Below are positions 1 to 10,320 of a stretch of DNA of 64,000 nucleotides, piece after piece. Every line of letters begins with the position of its first letter. The first letter of the stretch is position 1. The notes under the pieces were generated by a model. It did no database searches, was not told the origin of the DNA, and was given only the letters and a program-made list of their open reading frames with translations. The DNA lies in contig JAIUJO010000084.1 of the NCBI GenBank assembly GCA_023846275.1, forward strand, positions 1,101,487 through 1,165,486. Direction: 5' to 3'. The position numbers and the translations under genes were made by a program. The stretch comes from Vanilla planifolia. Taxonomy: Eukaryota > Streptophyta > Magnoliopsida > Asparagales > Orchidaceae.

Positions 1-2000
1 AAAAAAAAATTACACTTTGGAAAGACAAGAGAACCTTTAAACTAAAACAAAAAAATCCCCACAAAATAAAACTATAATAAATTTTATATAAAACAAAAAA
101 TTAAATCAAATGACAAAATTAAATCACTACAATCACAAAAAGTTTTCATTAAATCAAATGACAATAATTTGTAGTAAAAAAATATGATATATCTTTAATA
201 CAAAGAAAAAAAAATTTTAGGAATTATGAAAATAAAATTTTACCAATAAAACAACAAAACAAAATTTCTAGAATGAATGTAAAATATTATTAAAAAATAA
301 ATAAATGATAATCTCGTTAAATAAATCATAAAAGAATTAAAGAAACAAAGATGTTTCGAAAATCCACTCATTTTATATATCTTACTGAATGTGGAAGTAA
401 GCCATCAAAATTTTTTTTGTTAACATAGGAAAAATAAGTCCTTTATTACATATATAAAACAAAAAAGAAAAAGAAAAAAGTATTAGCATAATAAAAATTT
501 ATGATATAACAACTAAATATAAAAGTGGCATGAAATAAAATTAGTTTAATAATGCAATATTTCAAAATATTAATTTTTCAATGAAATATTAAATTCAATT
601 AATATTTTTAATAAATTTAGTAGTTCAAAATCTTAAGAATCTATGCACCAAACTTTAGTTGTTGGATTACACAAAAGCAGCACATGTGCACAACATGTTT
701 TGTAAAGATTATCTTTAATAATAAATTTAAAAAATATATAAAAAATACCTTAAATATATGCGATTAATATTCAAAATTTAACGGACATTGAAATATCTAC
801 ATAGTGTATTAACAAAAAGTTTTGCTAAAAATGCAAGAAAAATAAAACTCAATTTGTAAATCGAGATATTTAGAAAGTGAAAAAGTAGAAGCAAACGACA
901 ATAAAGAAGAAATAAAAAATAAAAAATAATGTGTACATAGTTTTACAAAACAATATTCATAATACTCAAGTCTTAACAAATATCCAAACACAAAAGTTGT
1001 TATATGAAAATAAAAAATAATTAAAAATAGATTATTTTATATCATAAAATGTTTATGTAAATGAAGTGAAAAAACTTTCAAAAATTTAAAATAATTTACA
1101 TGACATATTAAAAAAAATTTGGTAAAAGCTCACTTAAAAATTATATAATATATGAATTAATAGATTATTTGATAAGACGCATGTATCTTATGTGATATAA
1201 ATAAATGATATTAGTACTTAGAAAAGAAAACAAAATTTTATAATACAAACACAAAACTTTCATGAGTTAGATAAAACATGCCATTCAAAATAATAGTGGA
1301 TTAAAAATTTGCCAAGTTATAAGAAATAAATAACATAAAATATTTAGAAGTGGATAACAGAAATGTAAAATTTATTTATTTTATTTATTCATGTGACAAA
1401 ATTCTGACTTATTCATCAACAAAAGAGTTTGCTTATTATTGCAAACAAAAAGTACTTAAATGTTTAAATTAAAATTATATTATTTTATGAAATAATTAAC
1501 TCAACAAAAATATAATAATTTCATTTTAAAAAATAGAGAAAATTAATTTAACAAAAGATTTGGATGACCTAAAAATACCTTAGCATGTACTTTTGTCACA
1601 AAAGTAAGCCAAATAAACTTAATTTAATAAATAGAAATTATTCTAAATTTTAACATATAAACTAGTCAATATTGTAACTCAACACAAAAAAAAATATTAA
1701 AAACAATGTGCATACGGTGTTTACAAAATTTTCTAATTCTACTAAACATGAAAAGTTTAAAAAAATAATTAAATCCAATTAAAATTTAAAAAATTTAGAT
1801 TTCTAGAGGAAATTTAAAATCTTAAAAATTGTTTTTGTTGTAGTGGACACAAAATAGTTTCCAACTAAATTATTAACGATATTTATATTATAAAAACTTA
1901 AAATAAAAGACAAGAAAATCAAATGAATTGTATAAAAGCTACATGAATTAAAAAATTGACCAAAAAAATAGAAAATGATATGGACACCTTTGCACTTCAA
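1..2000. other. A+T-rich unassigned DNA
   Basis: No gene, RNA or recognisable transposon is visible. The given strand is strongly A-rich. Short open frames here translate to low-complexity Phe/Ile/Leu/Lys strings with no family motif. The landmark boxes of the 410-bp satellite that fills the rest of the window were not found, so this looks like separate intergenic DNA or a repeat too decayed to name. A small 17-bp direct repeat (100-116 and 148-164) is the only local structure I could point to. Confidence 0.6.
100..164 (+). repeat. 17-bp direct repeat pair
   Basis: ATTAAATCAAATGACAA occurs at 100-116 and again at 148-164, 48 bp apart. It may be a short slippage or template-switch duplication. 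No function is inferred. Confidence 0.6.
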
Positions 2001-3710
2001 TGTTTAAATCCTATTTTGCAAAGTAAGCTTAAAAAGAATTTGGGATAAATCTATAAAAATAATAAGTAGTAATTGTTTGTTGAGCATGAACATGTAGTAA
2101 TAAGTAGTGAAAGTGACAAATTGTGATGGAGCAAGCCAAATAGACACCTTAAGTTGGATTGAAGAGTGATGGCTCTGCTTAATGGCTTGAGTAACTTTCT
2201 GATCTTGAATCAAGTAGGTTTGTTTCAAATGTTGTTAAATAATTTCAAGTTCCTAAGTTCACAATATTTTAATTGGAAGAACCATTGAACCTTTCCATTA
2301 TAGATAAGTTATATTTTCTTTAATAAAATGAAGCATCCATTCCGATTAAATCTTTTATTATGAGTTCCATTTCATATGTTTAGCTCTACAATACAAGAAC
2401 TATTTAATAGAAAATATCATAGATTCAAAATATGTGGTATAAATTAAAAAAATTAAAAATAAGCTTAAATTTTTCTCTGGTTTATGATCATCTAATATGA
2501 TGACTAAATATTGCACATGTATGGAATAGTTTTTGTGTCATTTTACTAGTAAAAATTGTAATTGTAAGTGGATCAAATATATACAATGATCTCATTACAT
2601 ACATATGATTATCATTTAAGATAGAAATATAAAGAGTGAATATTATTTTAAAAGTTATCTATCTTGTAATATATATTTTAATTTTCAGATAGTATAGTTC
2701 TTCTACATACAACATTTGTACAAACTATTTTTCATGTGTAATTTTTTTTCTATGGGCATCCTTACTCATGATTAAATTGTAATTGAATTCAATATGTATG
2801 ATATAATTTATCATATTAATATGATTCTTCATTTAAAAATGAATGAAAAACCTCTTCTTGTCAGTAACTGGTATCTTCTGCATCAAAGTAGGCATTTTGT
2901 TTTGTGTATTTGCATAATTTGTAAATGAAAAAGCAAAAATAAAATACTGTACTTATATGATTTATTTCTTTTCAGTCATTGGTTAATGGACTAAAAATAA
3001 AAAGTCACAATTTTATTATTAAAATATCTTATTATCTTTATGAGTATGACTTCATTGGTAAGCTAAAATTTGTTAACTAGAACATTATCAATATTGTGAG
3101 CATATATGGTACAAAGCATTCCTAAGAGATCTAAATATTATGAAAAACTTATTTCTATATTAGTGACACGCTTTTTATAATTGTACAATCACCTTAACAT
3201 AATGTAATAAATTTATCATTGAAAGATCCTTTTGCAAAATGATTGAAATCCTAAAAAATTCAACAAACCTTTTCATTGCATTCTTTATTAATTCATGACA
3301 TACTTGTAAGATAAACTTATGCTACAAACATGTGAAGGTGAGATAGCTAGTTTTTAAGGACAATCAACTCTATCTACCTATTGTCATAGAATGATCTATT
3401 GAATGTAAGTTTATGGACAATTACTAAATTCATAATAACTACTTTAATTAATTTAGAAAAGTAAATAAAACTATTCGACTTACCTTTAGAAAAGGGTGAT
3501 TCCTCAAGAATAGAAGTAAGACTTTTTTTTATCTTAGATAGATGGATGAACACATTTTATTCAATTACCATTATTCATTTGATTCTAAACATAATAATAT
3601 CTTCATCATATGTGTAGATATTGTGTCACTTTTTTTAAAAAGGGAATAAGGTAAAAGCTATAATGCTTTTGGTATGTTATAAATCTTCTTTCAACTACAA
3701 TAATTGTTCT
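2001..3710. other. A+T-rich unassigned DNA, no gene seen
   Basis: The stretch is less strand-skewed than 1-2000 and not satellite-like. The 74-codon open frame on the minus strand at 2004-2228 is the least low-complexity one in this part, because its first half is not just Phe/Leu/Ile. It matches no family I recognise and has no promoter or neighbour gene. No LTR ends, tRNA or terminal inverted repeats were recognised. Confidence 0.45.
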
Positions 3711-3719
3711 TGTGTTATT

Positions 3720-3900
3720 GTCAAGGCTGGCTAATCATTACAAGCTCAAGGTGTTGTGGTGAACCAGTGATTAATGAAGTTGCTACAAGGGTTTGTAGTT
3801 TGCCCACTATAAGGCTAATGTTGCTAGTTTATTAGTTGCATGGCTAGGTCAACTATGGTTTAATGAAGGCTTTGTGTTTGTAGAAGAACTATTTGAATTA
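3720..3900. other. Relatively G+C-richer island
   Basis: About 180 bp stands out from its surroundings by a higher G content on the given strand, with runs such as GGTGTTGTGGTGAACCAGTG. The three forward frames all contain stops and no protein motif is recognisable. It may be a remnant of a former gene or transposon exon that has not yet drifted to the local A+T level. Nothing supports a function. Confidence 0.35.
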
Positions 3901-4280
3901 TTATGATCATTATTTATTTATTTGTTTTAGTTATTATTTATTTAATAATAGTATTTTACAAATCTAGGGAAGAATTTCAAATGGTTGTAATAATTGTTAA
4001 ATAACAAAAATCGTTTATGTTAATAAATAAAAAAGGCAAAATTCCTTGCTCTTATAGCATGTGTAGTCCTTTCAATAATTGTCATATGGGTTGCACAAAA
4101 TGTAGAAGTTCGTAATACAGGGTTATTGTCCTACATTTTTTACAACGATTATTTTCAAATATCTATTAACATTTTTTATTATCCTTCATTATTACATTGG
4201 AAACATAACGAACTATAGAAAATGCTTTTGAAATTCTTTTTTGAAATGTAAAATATAATTTGTCAAATTTCTTTATCCAT

Positions 4281-4475
4281 TCTGGCATTATTCTTGATGA
4301 TAAGGGTTGCAGGTCATATATTGTTGTTCAACTTATTGCTAGAGAACAAAAACTATTACACTTTTCATAGTCTCATAACATTGGGATAAAAGTCTACAAA
4401 TCTTCTTCTTCTTATGAAGAAATGCAAGATTTAGGTTAGTTATTTGAAGATAAATTTTCTCAAATCACTATTTAA
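4281..4475 (+). pseudogene. Stop-interrupted coding-like tract, family unknown
   Basis: Read from 4281 in one frame, 64 codons contain only two internal stops (codons 30 and 53). The composition is protein-like, with early text SGIILDDKGCRSYIVVQLIA followed by a Ser-rich run and acidic residues. This contrasts with the Phe/Ile/Asn strings elsewhere in the window. I do not recognise the family. It lies about 1.8 kb upstream of the LINE endonuclease remnant and on the same strand, so it could be part of that element's ORF1, of another retroelement gag, or of a host pseudogene. The call rests only on composition and stop spacing. Confidence 0.3.
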
Positions 4476-4629
4476 TACTAAAAAGAGAAGAAGAAGCAAA
4501 ATAAATAGGAAGAAAAGTAACATCATGTATTCTCTCACTAAGTTTGTCAGTCAAAGATGAAAAGTTTGATTGATATCTTGGAGATATCTCACTTGATGAA
4601 TGTGATTGTAATTTATCTAAATGAATAAA

Positions 4630-5010
4630 TTAATTAGTTAATGAACATATGAAGCTAATCAACATTATGTTAATTTAAAAGTGAAAAGCAATGAGCATGA
4701 ACAACATATTCATGAGTTATAAGAGGAATGAAATTTTTTATGTAATGAATCACTCAAACAAGCTAAATAGTCACATATATAATTTCTAAAGGACTTAAAA
4801 AACAAGCATGTTTATTGTGAAAAACATTTTTTGTAAGTAATTCTTGCAATGATGTTCTGAATTTATAGAATATTCAATGAAGAAAAGATGATTTAGAGGT
4901 CAAACAAAAATTAATTCCTTAGTTATGTTGAAAAGGCACTTATTAAATTGAAGAAAAATTTTGTAAAAATCCCTTAACATGTTTCGTCATGCGCACAAGC
5001 TATTCAATTC
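4630..5010 (+). pseudogene. Possible decayed coiled-coil reading frame
   Basis: A forward frame beginning near 4638 (NEHMKL...) gives Lys/Glu/His-rich text (for example KVKSNEHEQHIHEL and KDLKNKHVYCEKHF) with several internal stops. Spaced leucines and charged residues suggest a former coiled coil, as in some plant retrotransposon gag proteins. There is no zinc knuckle or other diagnostic motif. A+T-rich DNA readily yields Lys/Glu/Asn-rich text by chance, so confidence is low. Confidence 0.2.
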
Positions 5011-6285
5011 TTAATTTGAGTGAACATTCTTAGGCTACTGATAGTCCATGTTATTTGTGTATGCCTTCTCCCTATTCTTTCAATTGAATTTAAATCAATC
5101 GCGTGGGTTAGAAAACAACTAAGCACCTCCCAATTCATTGTTTTAGAAATTCACTTAATAACATGGTTGAGTAGGCCCTTTGAATGCAGATGTTGCTACT
5201 TTGAATCTCACACAACCTAAAATTGCTTGAGTATGTATTGATCTAGAGTTCGGAAAAAATTTCCCAAAGAAAATTAGAGTTTCTACTAAAGTGGTTTCAA
5301 ACAATAGCTTTTGTTAGAAAATCTAGTATGTTAACTTACCTAAATTTGACAAAGGATGCCACAAAATTAGGCATGAGCTTGCTTAAGTAAAACATTAAAA
5401 AAAATTAGATTGCTCTTTGAATCATCTTGTTGTTTATATCGAGGAATAGGTTCATGTAATTAATACACAAAATATAAATAAAGGTGTACACTAAAATAAC
5501 TAGCAATAGGAAAAGGCTAAAGCCACCAAAATTTCTACATTAATTGTTATCTCATTGGATAGCAGATCCACCATGGATGTTCAAACATATGTCTAAACAA
5601 AAATAAAAACAAATTAGCACATCTCTGATGCCAATGAAAGGCAAATGATATATACAAGAGGCTACAATTGTCTAGAAAGCTAATTATTGGATGATTATAG
5701 TTCCTTAAAAAATTCTAGAAAAAATGTGAAGGGCAATGATTAAGTTTTTAGTTTAAAAAATTCATAGGATAAAATTTAGCACTCATATGATAATCTAGAT
5801 CTTAAAATTTTTTGTGAAGAACATTATGGAAATCAACAACCTCTATGCTTGAAATTAAAACTACAGAGGAGTTTAATCCATTGAAAAGTCAAACGATGAG
5901 AAGCAAATTGTAGAAGATTTTGGAAAAAAAAATTAACCCAAGAAGAATTAGAGGATGCTTTCAACTATCCAAATTTGTAGATAATACTATCCTTAATGTA
6001 TAATTTCTTATTTTGAAATATATAGAGTGCTACTAAAAATTGTTTAGCCATGTGATTAATCAAATTCTTAAAACATATATAGTTGGACAAGTTGTATTGT
6101 TGAAACCTATCATCTATGGATATGATGTAAAACTTTGATATTAAAGTCAATTTTTGGCATTATTATTACAATAATATCAAACAAGATATATATTCTTTGG
6201 AATCACTTCAACTATATTGTTGACATTATTGAGGAGTAGTTTATCCATAAAAATATCAGGCATCAAGACTAGGTTTCTGAAGCAA
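5011..6285. other. Unassigned DNA upstream of the LINE remnant
   Basis: No intact reading frame. By position relative to the GDFN-equivalent site at about 6389, the start of the LINE endonuclease domain would be expected near 6.0 kb, but I could not read its opening SWN-type motif. The LINE's true 5' end is therefore undefined and may lie anywhere in this stretch or further upstream. Confidence 0.4.
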
Positions 6286-6290
6286 GGTAC

Positions 6291-6445
6291 ACTTTCTCGA
6301 ATGACAAAAGCATGGCTTGAAGGAGGAGCTTATTATGGACATGCCGTTACTCATTACCAATAATATTACAAAGCCATGGATGGTTGGTAAGTATTTTAAT
6401 AAATTCACATCTTCAGATGATTATATTAGACTATGTACTATTTAA
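6291..6445 (+). pseudogene. LINE endonuclease remnant, YAKC to GDFN region
   Basis: In plant L1-like elements the apurinic-type endonuclease carries a '[F][VI]YA.C ... R..LW' stretch followed by 'PW...GDFN'. Here 6291-6338 reads TFSNDKSMA*RRSLLW. After a +1-type frame change the next frame (from 6323) reads through KPWMVGKYFNKFTSSDDY at about 6371-6424. GKYFN stands where GDFN is expected, so the metal-binding Asp is lost. The frame change and stop show it is non-functional. The match was made by eye, with good support from the collinear downstream motifs. Confidence 0.75.
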
Positions 6446-6601
6446 CTAAAACCATAATTTTGTCATCTTATGAAGCAGTGACTTTTTAGTTATTCCTTTG
6501 TATAGGAAAGAAAAAGTAATAGAATATGGGTTTGCAAAATATTACATAGGTTGTTGGTTATGCGAAATAGATAACTATTTTTAGCTTTAATAATTCATCA
6601 C

Positions 6602-6676
6602 CTTGTTAGAATATGATCATGTCATATGCCTCTTCCATTAAATCTCATCAAAATTCATCCTTTCTCCAAAACAGTT
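6602..6676 (+). pseudogene. LINE endonuclease remnant, SDH motif
   Basis: The frame from 6602 reads HLVRI*SCHMPLPLNLIKI (the His codon begins at 6599). It aligns with the terminal endonuclease motif 'LxRxxSDHxPLLL' of L1-type LINEs. The catalytic SDH has become SCH and one stop intervenes. It sits about 76 codons after the GDFN-equivalent position and in the same frame, close to the usual family spacing. Confidence 0.75.
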
Positions 6677-6974
6677 TAAGTTTTGTAATATGTCTTTGAA
6701 CTGCCTTACATTTGCATAGAAAATGGATAATAATTGGAACTGTTCTTTAAACTACATTGGGAAGAAGGCCCTAGATTTAAAATAAAATGGGCATAAAATG
6801 TGCCATAAAGTTTGAAAAAATCAACATTTGCAAAAATCTTTGATCCAATTAAATTAGATAAGGAAGAGGTGAATCACAAATAATTAATTTTTCAAGAAAA
6901 ACCAAAGGAGGATAAGTAGAAAGTATTGTATCTTGTCAATTCTTGCTATTCATAAGATTTTGAATGAGAGAAAA

Positions 6975-7043
6975 TTTTATTGGAAATAGAAAGGAGGAAT
7001 TAGATGGCTAATAAGAGGACAAAGAAATATAATATTCTCTTAT
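6975..7043 (+). pseudogene. LINE linker remnant before reverse transcriptase
   Basis: The frame from 6975 reads FYWK*KGGIRWLIRGQRN then IIFSY. This matches the widely conserved plant LINE linker '(F)W.QK.R..WL..GDRNT.FFH' that precedes the RT domain. A TAG stop stands at the Gln position and GDRN has become GQRN. It shares its frame with the RT motif 82 codons downstream, close to the typical distance. Confidence 0.82.
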
Positions 7044-7250
7044 ATAATAGTGATAAAGTGAAGAAGAAAACAAAGTGGACAAAATAACAACAATTTAATA
7101 AACCACTTTCGAAATCTTTTTCTATCTTCTTAAGTAATTGAAGGAGAAAATTTGTTTAACTACATCTTTTCTTATTAACAAAAGCAAACATATAATAAAA
7201 TAATGCAACACAAGAGAGGAAATAAAGAGATAACTTTTAATATCAACTAA

Positions 7251-7355
7251 GATAACACTCCTGGCCCAGATGGGTTTAACGGAAAATTCTTCACTAGTTA
7301 ATTTGATTTAATCTTGAATGTTGTGTCGAGTGTAGCTAACAATTTTTTATAAGAT
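7251..7355 (+). pseudogene. LINE reverse transcriptase N-terminal remnant
   Basis: The frame from 7251 reads DNTPGPDGFNGKFFTS then a stop at 7299, continuing FDLILNVVSSVANNFL before another stop. 'PGPDGF' followed by 'F(F/Y)' is the opening signature of the RT domain in L1-clade LINEs. The following 'D(L/I)I..(D)V...V..FF' pattern is also typical. The domain is lost about 25 codons further on. This is the least ambiguous protein signature in the window. Confidence 0.88.
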
Positions 7356-7420
7356 CTACAATTCCTTGTTGGAGTTTAGGCAGAATCAAGAAAAAAAATG
7401 TCATTGTAATAATGTCAATG

Positions 7421-7440
7421 ATATATATATATATATATAT
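7421..7440. repeat. (AT)10 microsatellite at LINE-satellite boundary
   Basis: Ten perfect AT units. The LINE remnant ends just to the left and satellite sequence in '-' orientation begins immediately to the right (7441 onward). It may mark the breakpoint that joined the two, or have expanded there later. Confidence 0.9.
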
Positions 7441-8568
7441 TTAAATATTTTTTATTTTCAAATATTTTATATTTTACTATTTTTGTAGGCTTTACGAGAT
7501 ATTTCTATTAATAAAAATGAATGTGAGCTTAGCATGTCTTTTATTTTGTTATATTATGTTTACTTAATGTATGCCATTGAAATTTTTATTTATATTCACT
7601 TAATACTAAATTAATAAATTAAAATTATTTATGCTTATTTACTTTTGTAATAGACATTTATTTCAAATGACATCTAACTAAGGCAAAACCAATACTATTT
7701 GGCTCATTTTGGTAAGCCTTTCCCATCTCATTATTTAATAAAAAGTATTAAATATTTTTTTAGAGTTTTGGCTAACTTTTTGAGATATTTTTGTTTTTAG
7801 TTAATTTGATGACAATCAATCCTCTTAGTATCTAAGAGTGTAACTTTTTTGAATAATTTATCTCAGTTATTCATTTTTTTTTCATTTGCTTATATTATAA
7901 TGTAATGCCAAGTCTGCTCTCTTGTGTTTATTATAATAATTTTATTTGTTTATATTACATAATTATTTATGAACATTTAACTTTCTGTCATGTGTCTCAT
8001 TTAGACGATCTCTATATGATTAAATATTTATTTTAATATTTAAAGATGTTATTTTATATATTTTTGATGTTTTATCTCAAATTTCTAATTTATACTTGAT
8101 TTGATGAGCGAATTTAACTCAATCCCATTTTTACATTGAAATACAATTTTATCATATAGTTTATCTCATTACTTGAATTTTTTTATCTTAATTTAATTTT
8201 ATATAATTCAAAACCTTTACTAGTGTGACCATTACATCAATTAGATTTGTTTATATTTTAATACTTCATTTGATCTTATTTTAACTTTACTATACAACTC
8301 TTAACATTAAAATAATAATTTGTTATCATTTATAAATATTCACTTTCATAATTAGCAATAATATAATAAAGAGGTGCAAACAAGAGGTGATAATTGTTGT
8401 TGGACACAACTTGTTGAGAATCTCCAACTAAATATTGATTATAAATTTTAAAATATTTAATTTTCTAGGATTTAAGCATACTCGAATAGTTGTTTTGATT
8501 CACATCTGCGTTGATGACAAAGAATGTTGCCCTTGATCTGCTTAGCATCATGGAATGTAATTTTTGTA
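7441..8568 (-). repeat. Satellite block 1, '-' orientation
   Basis: About 2.5 monomers. The anchor box (reverse complement of GTAACATCCTTGATCATCAA) is seen near 7807, 8103 and 8510. The 7807-8103 interval is short, so one unit is truncated. The block begins directly after the (AT)10 tract with text matching 'TTTTGGCATGCTTTATGAGA' in degraded form. Confidence 0.8.
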
Positions 8569-8570
8569 AT

Positions 8571-10320
8571 CCAAGATACTAAAACGATAGAGTGGACCAT
8601 TGCCACAAATTAGAAATTAAAAAAATAGAAGTAATAATAAATTTTTAATAAAAAATTAAGTTAATTTACATTAACTTAAAATATGTTAGATAAAAATAAT
8701 GTAGTATAACCAAATAAAAGTGGTTTAAATGTCAAATAATTAGAGAATTAAGGAAAATATGCAAATCAAAGTGAAACATTTTAAGAAATACTAAATAATT
8801 TAAAGCAAAGAAACATTCCATGATACTAGAAAGAATGAGTACAACGTCCTTGATCATCAAAACGGGTATGAAATGAATTTTTCTAAAAAAATTCAAATTT
8901 TAGAGAATTAAAAATTAAAAATTATAAAAATGAATGTGAAATTGAATAATGCTAGTCAAGATGACTCCCATGTTGTTTGTTTTTCCTTAATAGGATAATG
9001 CTTTATATTACAGTAAATTACAAAAGTAAACAAGGATAAATAATTTGAAATAATTATTTTAGAGTTAAAAAGTAATGTAACCAAATCAATAGGAGAAATT
9101 TGAAAGATACATTATGAGAAATTGTTGTGTTTTATGACATTTATTAAATTGAGTGTGGCATCCATAGTGGTCAAATAAGTTACCAATAAAACCATTTGTA
9201 AACTACGCCAAAACCCAAAAATATAATGTTTTCAATGTGATGTCAAGGTCACATTACAAGACTTTCAAAGTTATATAGTAATATACATTAATTAAAGAAA
9301 AAATGGAAAAAATAAGATAAATTATATGAGAAATATGCATTACAGTAAACTTAGAAGACCTAGCATAACATAATAATCATATTAGTTACAAATCAAAATG
9401 ACTTATAAAATTCACCCAAACCACTGTAAATAAAATATTTAAAATATAAAATAAATTATTAATTAGATAGAGCTACATGACATGAGTCGAACAACATTTG
9501 ATTTTTCTTGACTAGAGCACTTTTTGAACTACTATGAATAACCAAAGTAAATAAGCACAAATAAAAATAACTACCGATTTAATGTTATGAAAATGTACAT
9601 TAAAGCAAAAATAAGATAAATTGATGCTTTTTATCAAAATAACGATCAAATAGGTAGAAAACTATAGTTTCAAAATAATATAAAGAAATCAAAGAAAAAA
9701 TTTTGAAGAACATAGAGGAATTAGGGAAAAAAGTTGCATTACAAGATACTAAGGAGTTCAAGTATGATATCCTTGATCAACAAATCATGTATGAAATAAA
9801 ATAATTGGAGATCCAAGGGAAAATAATAAAAAAATAACATTTTAAGAAATGAAAAAGCCAATACTTAATTGGATAGAGCTCATTTTGATATGTCCCTGTT
9901 TTTTATTGATTAAGTTTTGTTTTGAATTATTGTGAATTACAAAAGTCAATAAACATAAATAAAAATAATTTTTTTTTAATGTTAAGTAAAGATTTATTAA
10001 ATTAGAAATTAAATAAATTGAAATAATATATTATAACAACATCAAAGTCATGTAAAGTTCTTATACAATGAGGTTTAATATAACAAGGTAATATAACCTA
10101 ATCAAAGTGAATTATTTTAAAAAATAAGAAAAAATGCACTTGAAATTTATATTCTAAGACGATATGGAGATCATGTGCAACATCCTTTATTGACAAATTA
10201 GAAACAAATGGAAATAGCTCATATATTGCATAAAAACCCAACAAAATGAAATATTTAAAAATATAAAAAATTTATTGAAATTGGTAATGGTAATTGAGAT
10301 GAGCCTAATGATGTTTTTTT
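8571..10320 (+). repeat. Satellite block 2, '+' orientation
   Basis: Anchor boxes lie near 8841, 9153, 9361, 9762 and 10174. Only the last interval has the full length (412 bp), and the earlier ones are shortened by internal deletions. The left junction places the '-' box ...CATCATGGAATG almost directly against its '+' counterpart CCAAGATACTAA, making a near-spacerless inverted join. Confidence 0.8.

Larger units (their letters stand above)
6291..7420 (+). mobile_element. Decayed L1-type LINE (non-LTR retrotransposon) ORF2 fragment
   Basis: An intact ORF2 would be an endonuclease plus reverse transcriptase copying its own RNA by target-primed reverse transcription. Four landmarks occur in the right order and with roughly the right spacing. 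They are an endonuclease YAKC/GDFN-like region (6291-6445), an SDH-like endonuclease motif (about 6602-6640), the pre-RT motif with WK..R..WL..G.RN (6975-7043), and the RT opening motif PGPDGFNG (7260-7283). The two endonuclease patches share one frame, while the last two share another, so at least one indel lies between. Multiple stops interrupt all of them. The catalytic RT core (including the YADD box) is missing, because the element is cut off at the (AT)n and satellite boundary near 7.42 kb. No poly-A tail or target-site duplication is identifiable. This is a dead copy. Confidence 0.88.

Noticed and set aside
5020..5220. 66-codon forward frame with a hydrophobic N-terminus resembling a signal peptide
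   Set aside because: There is no family match, no neighbouring exon and no promoter evidence. Hydrophobic starts are common by chance in T-rich codons.
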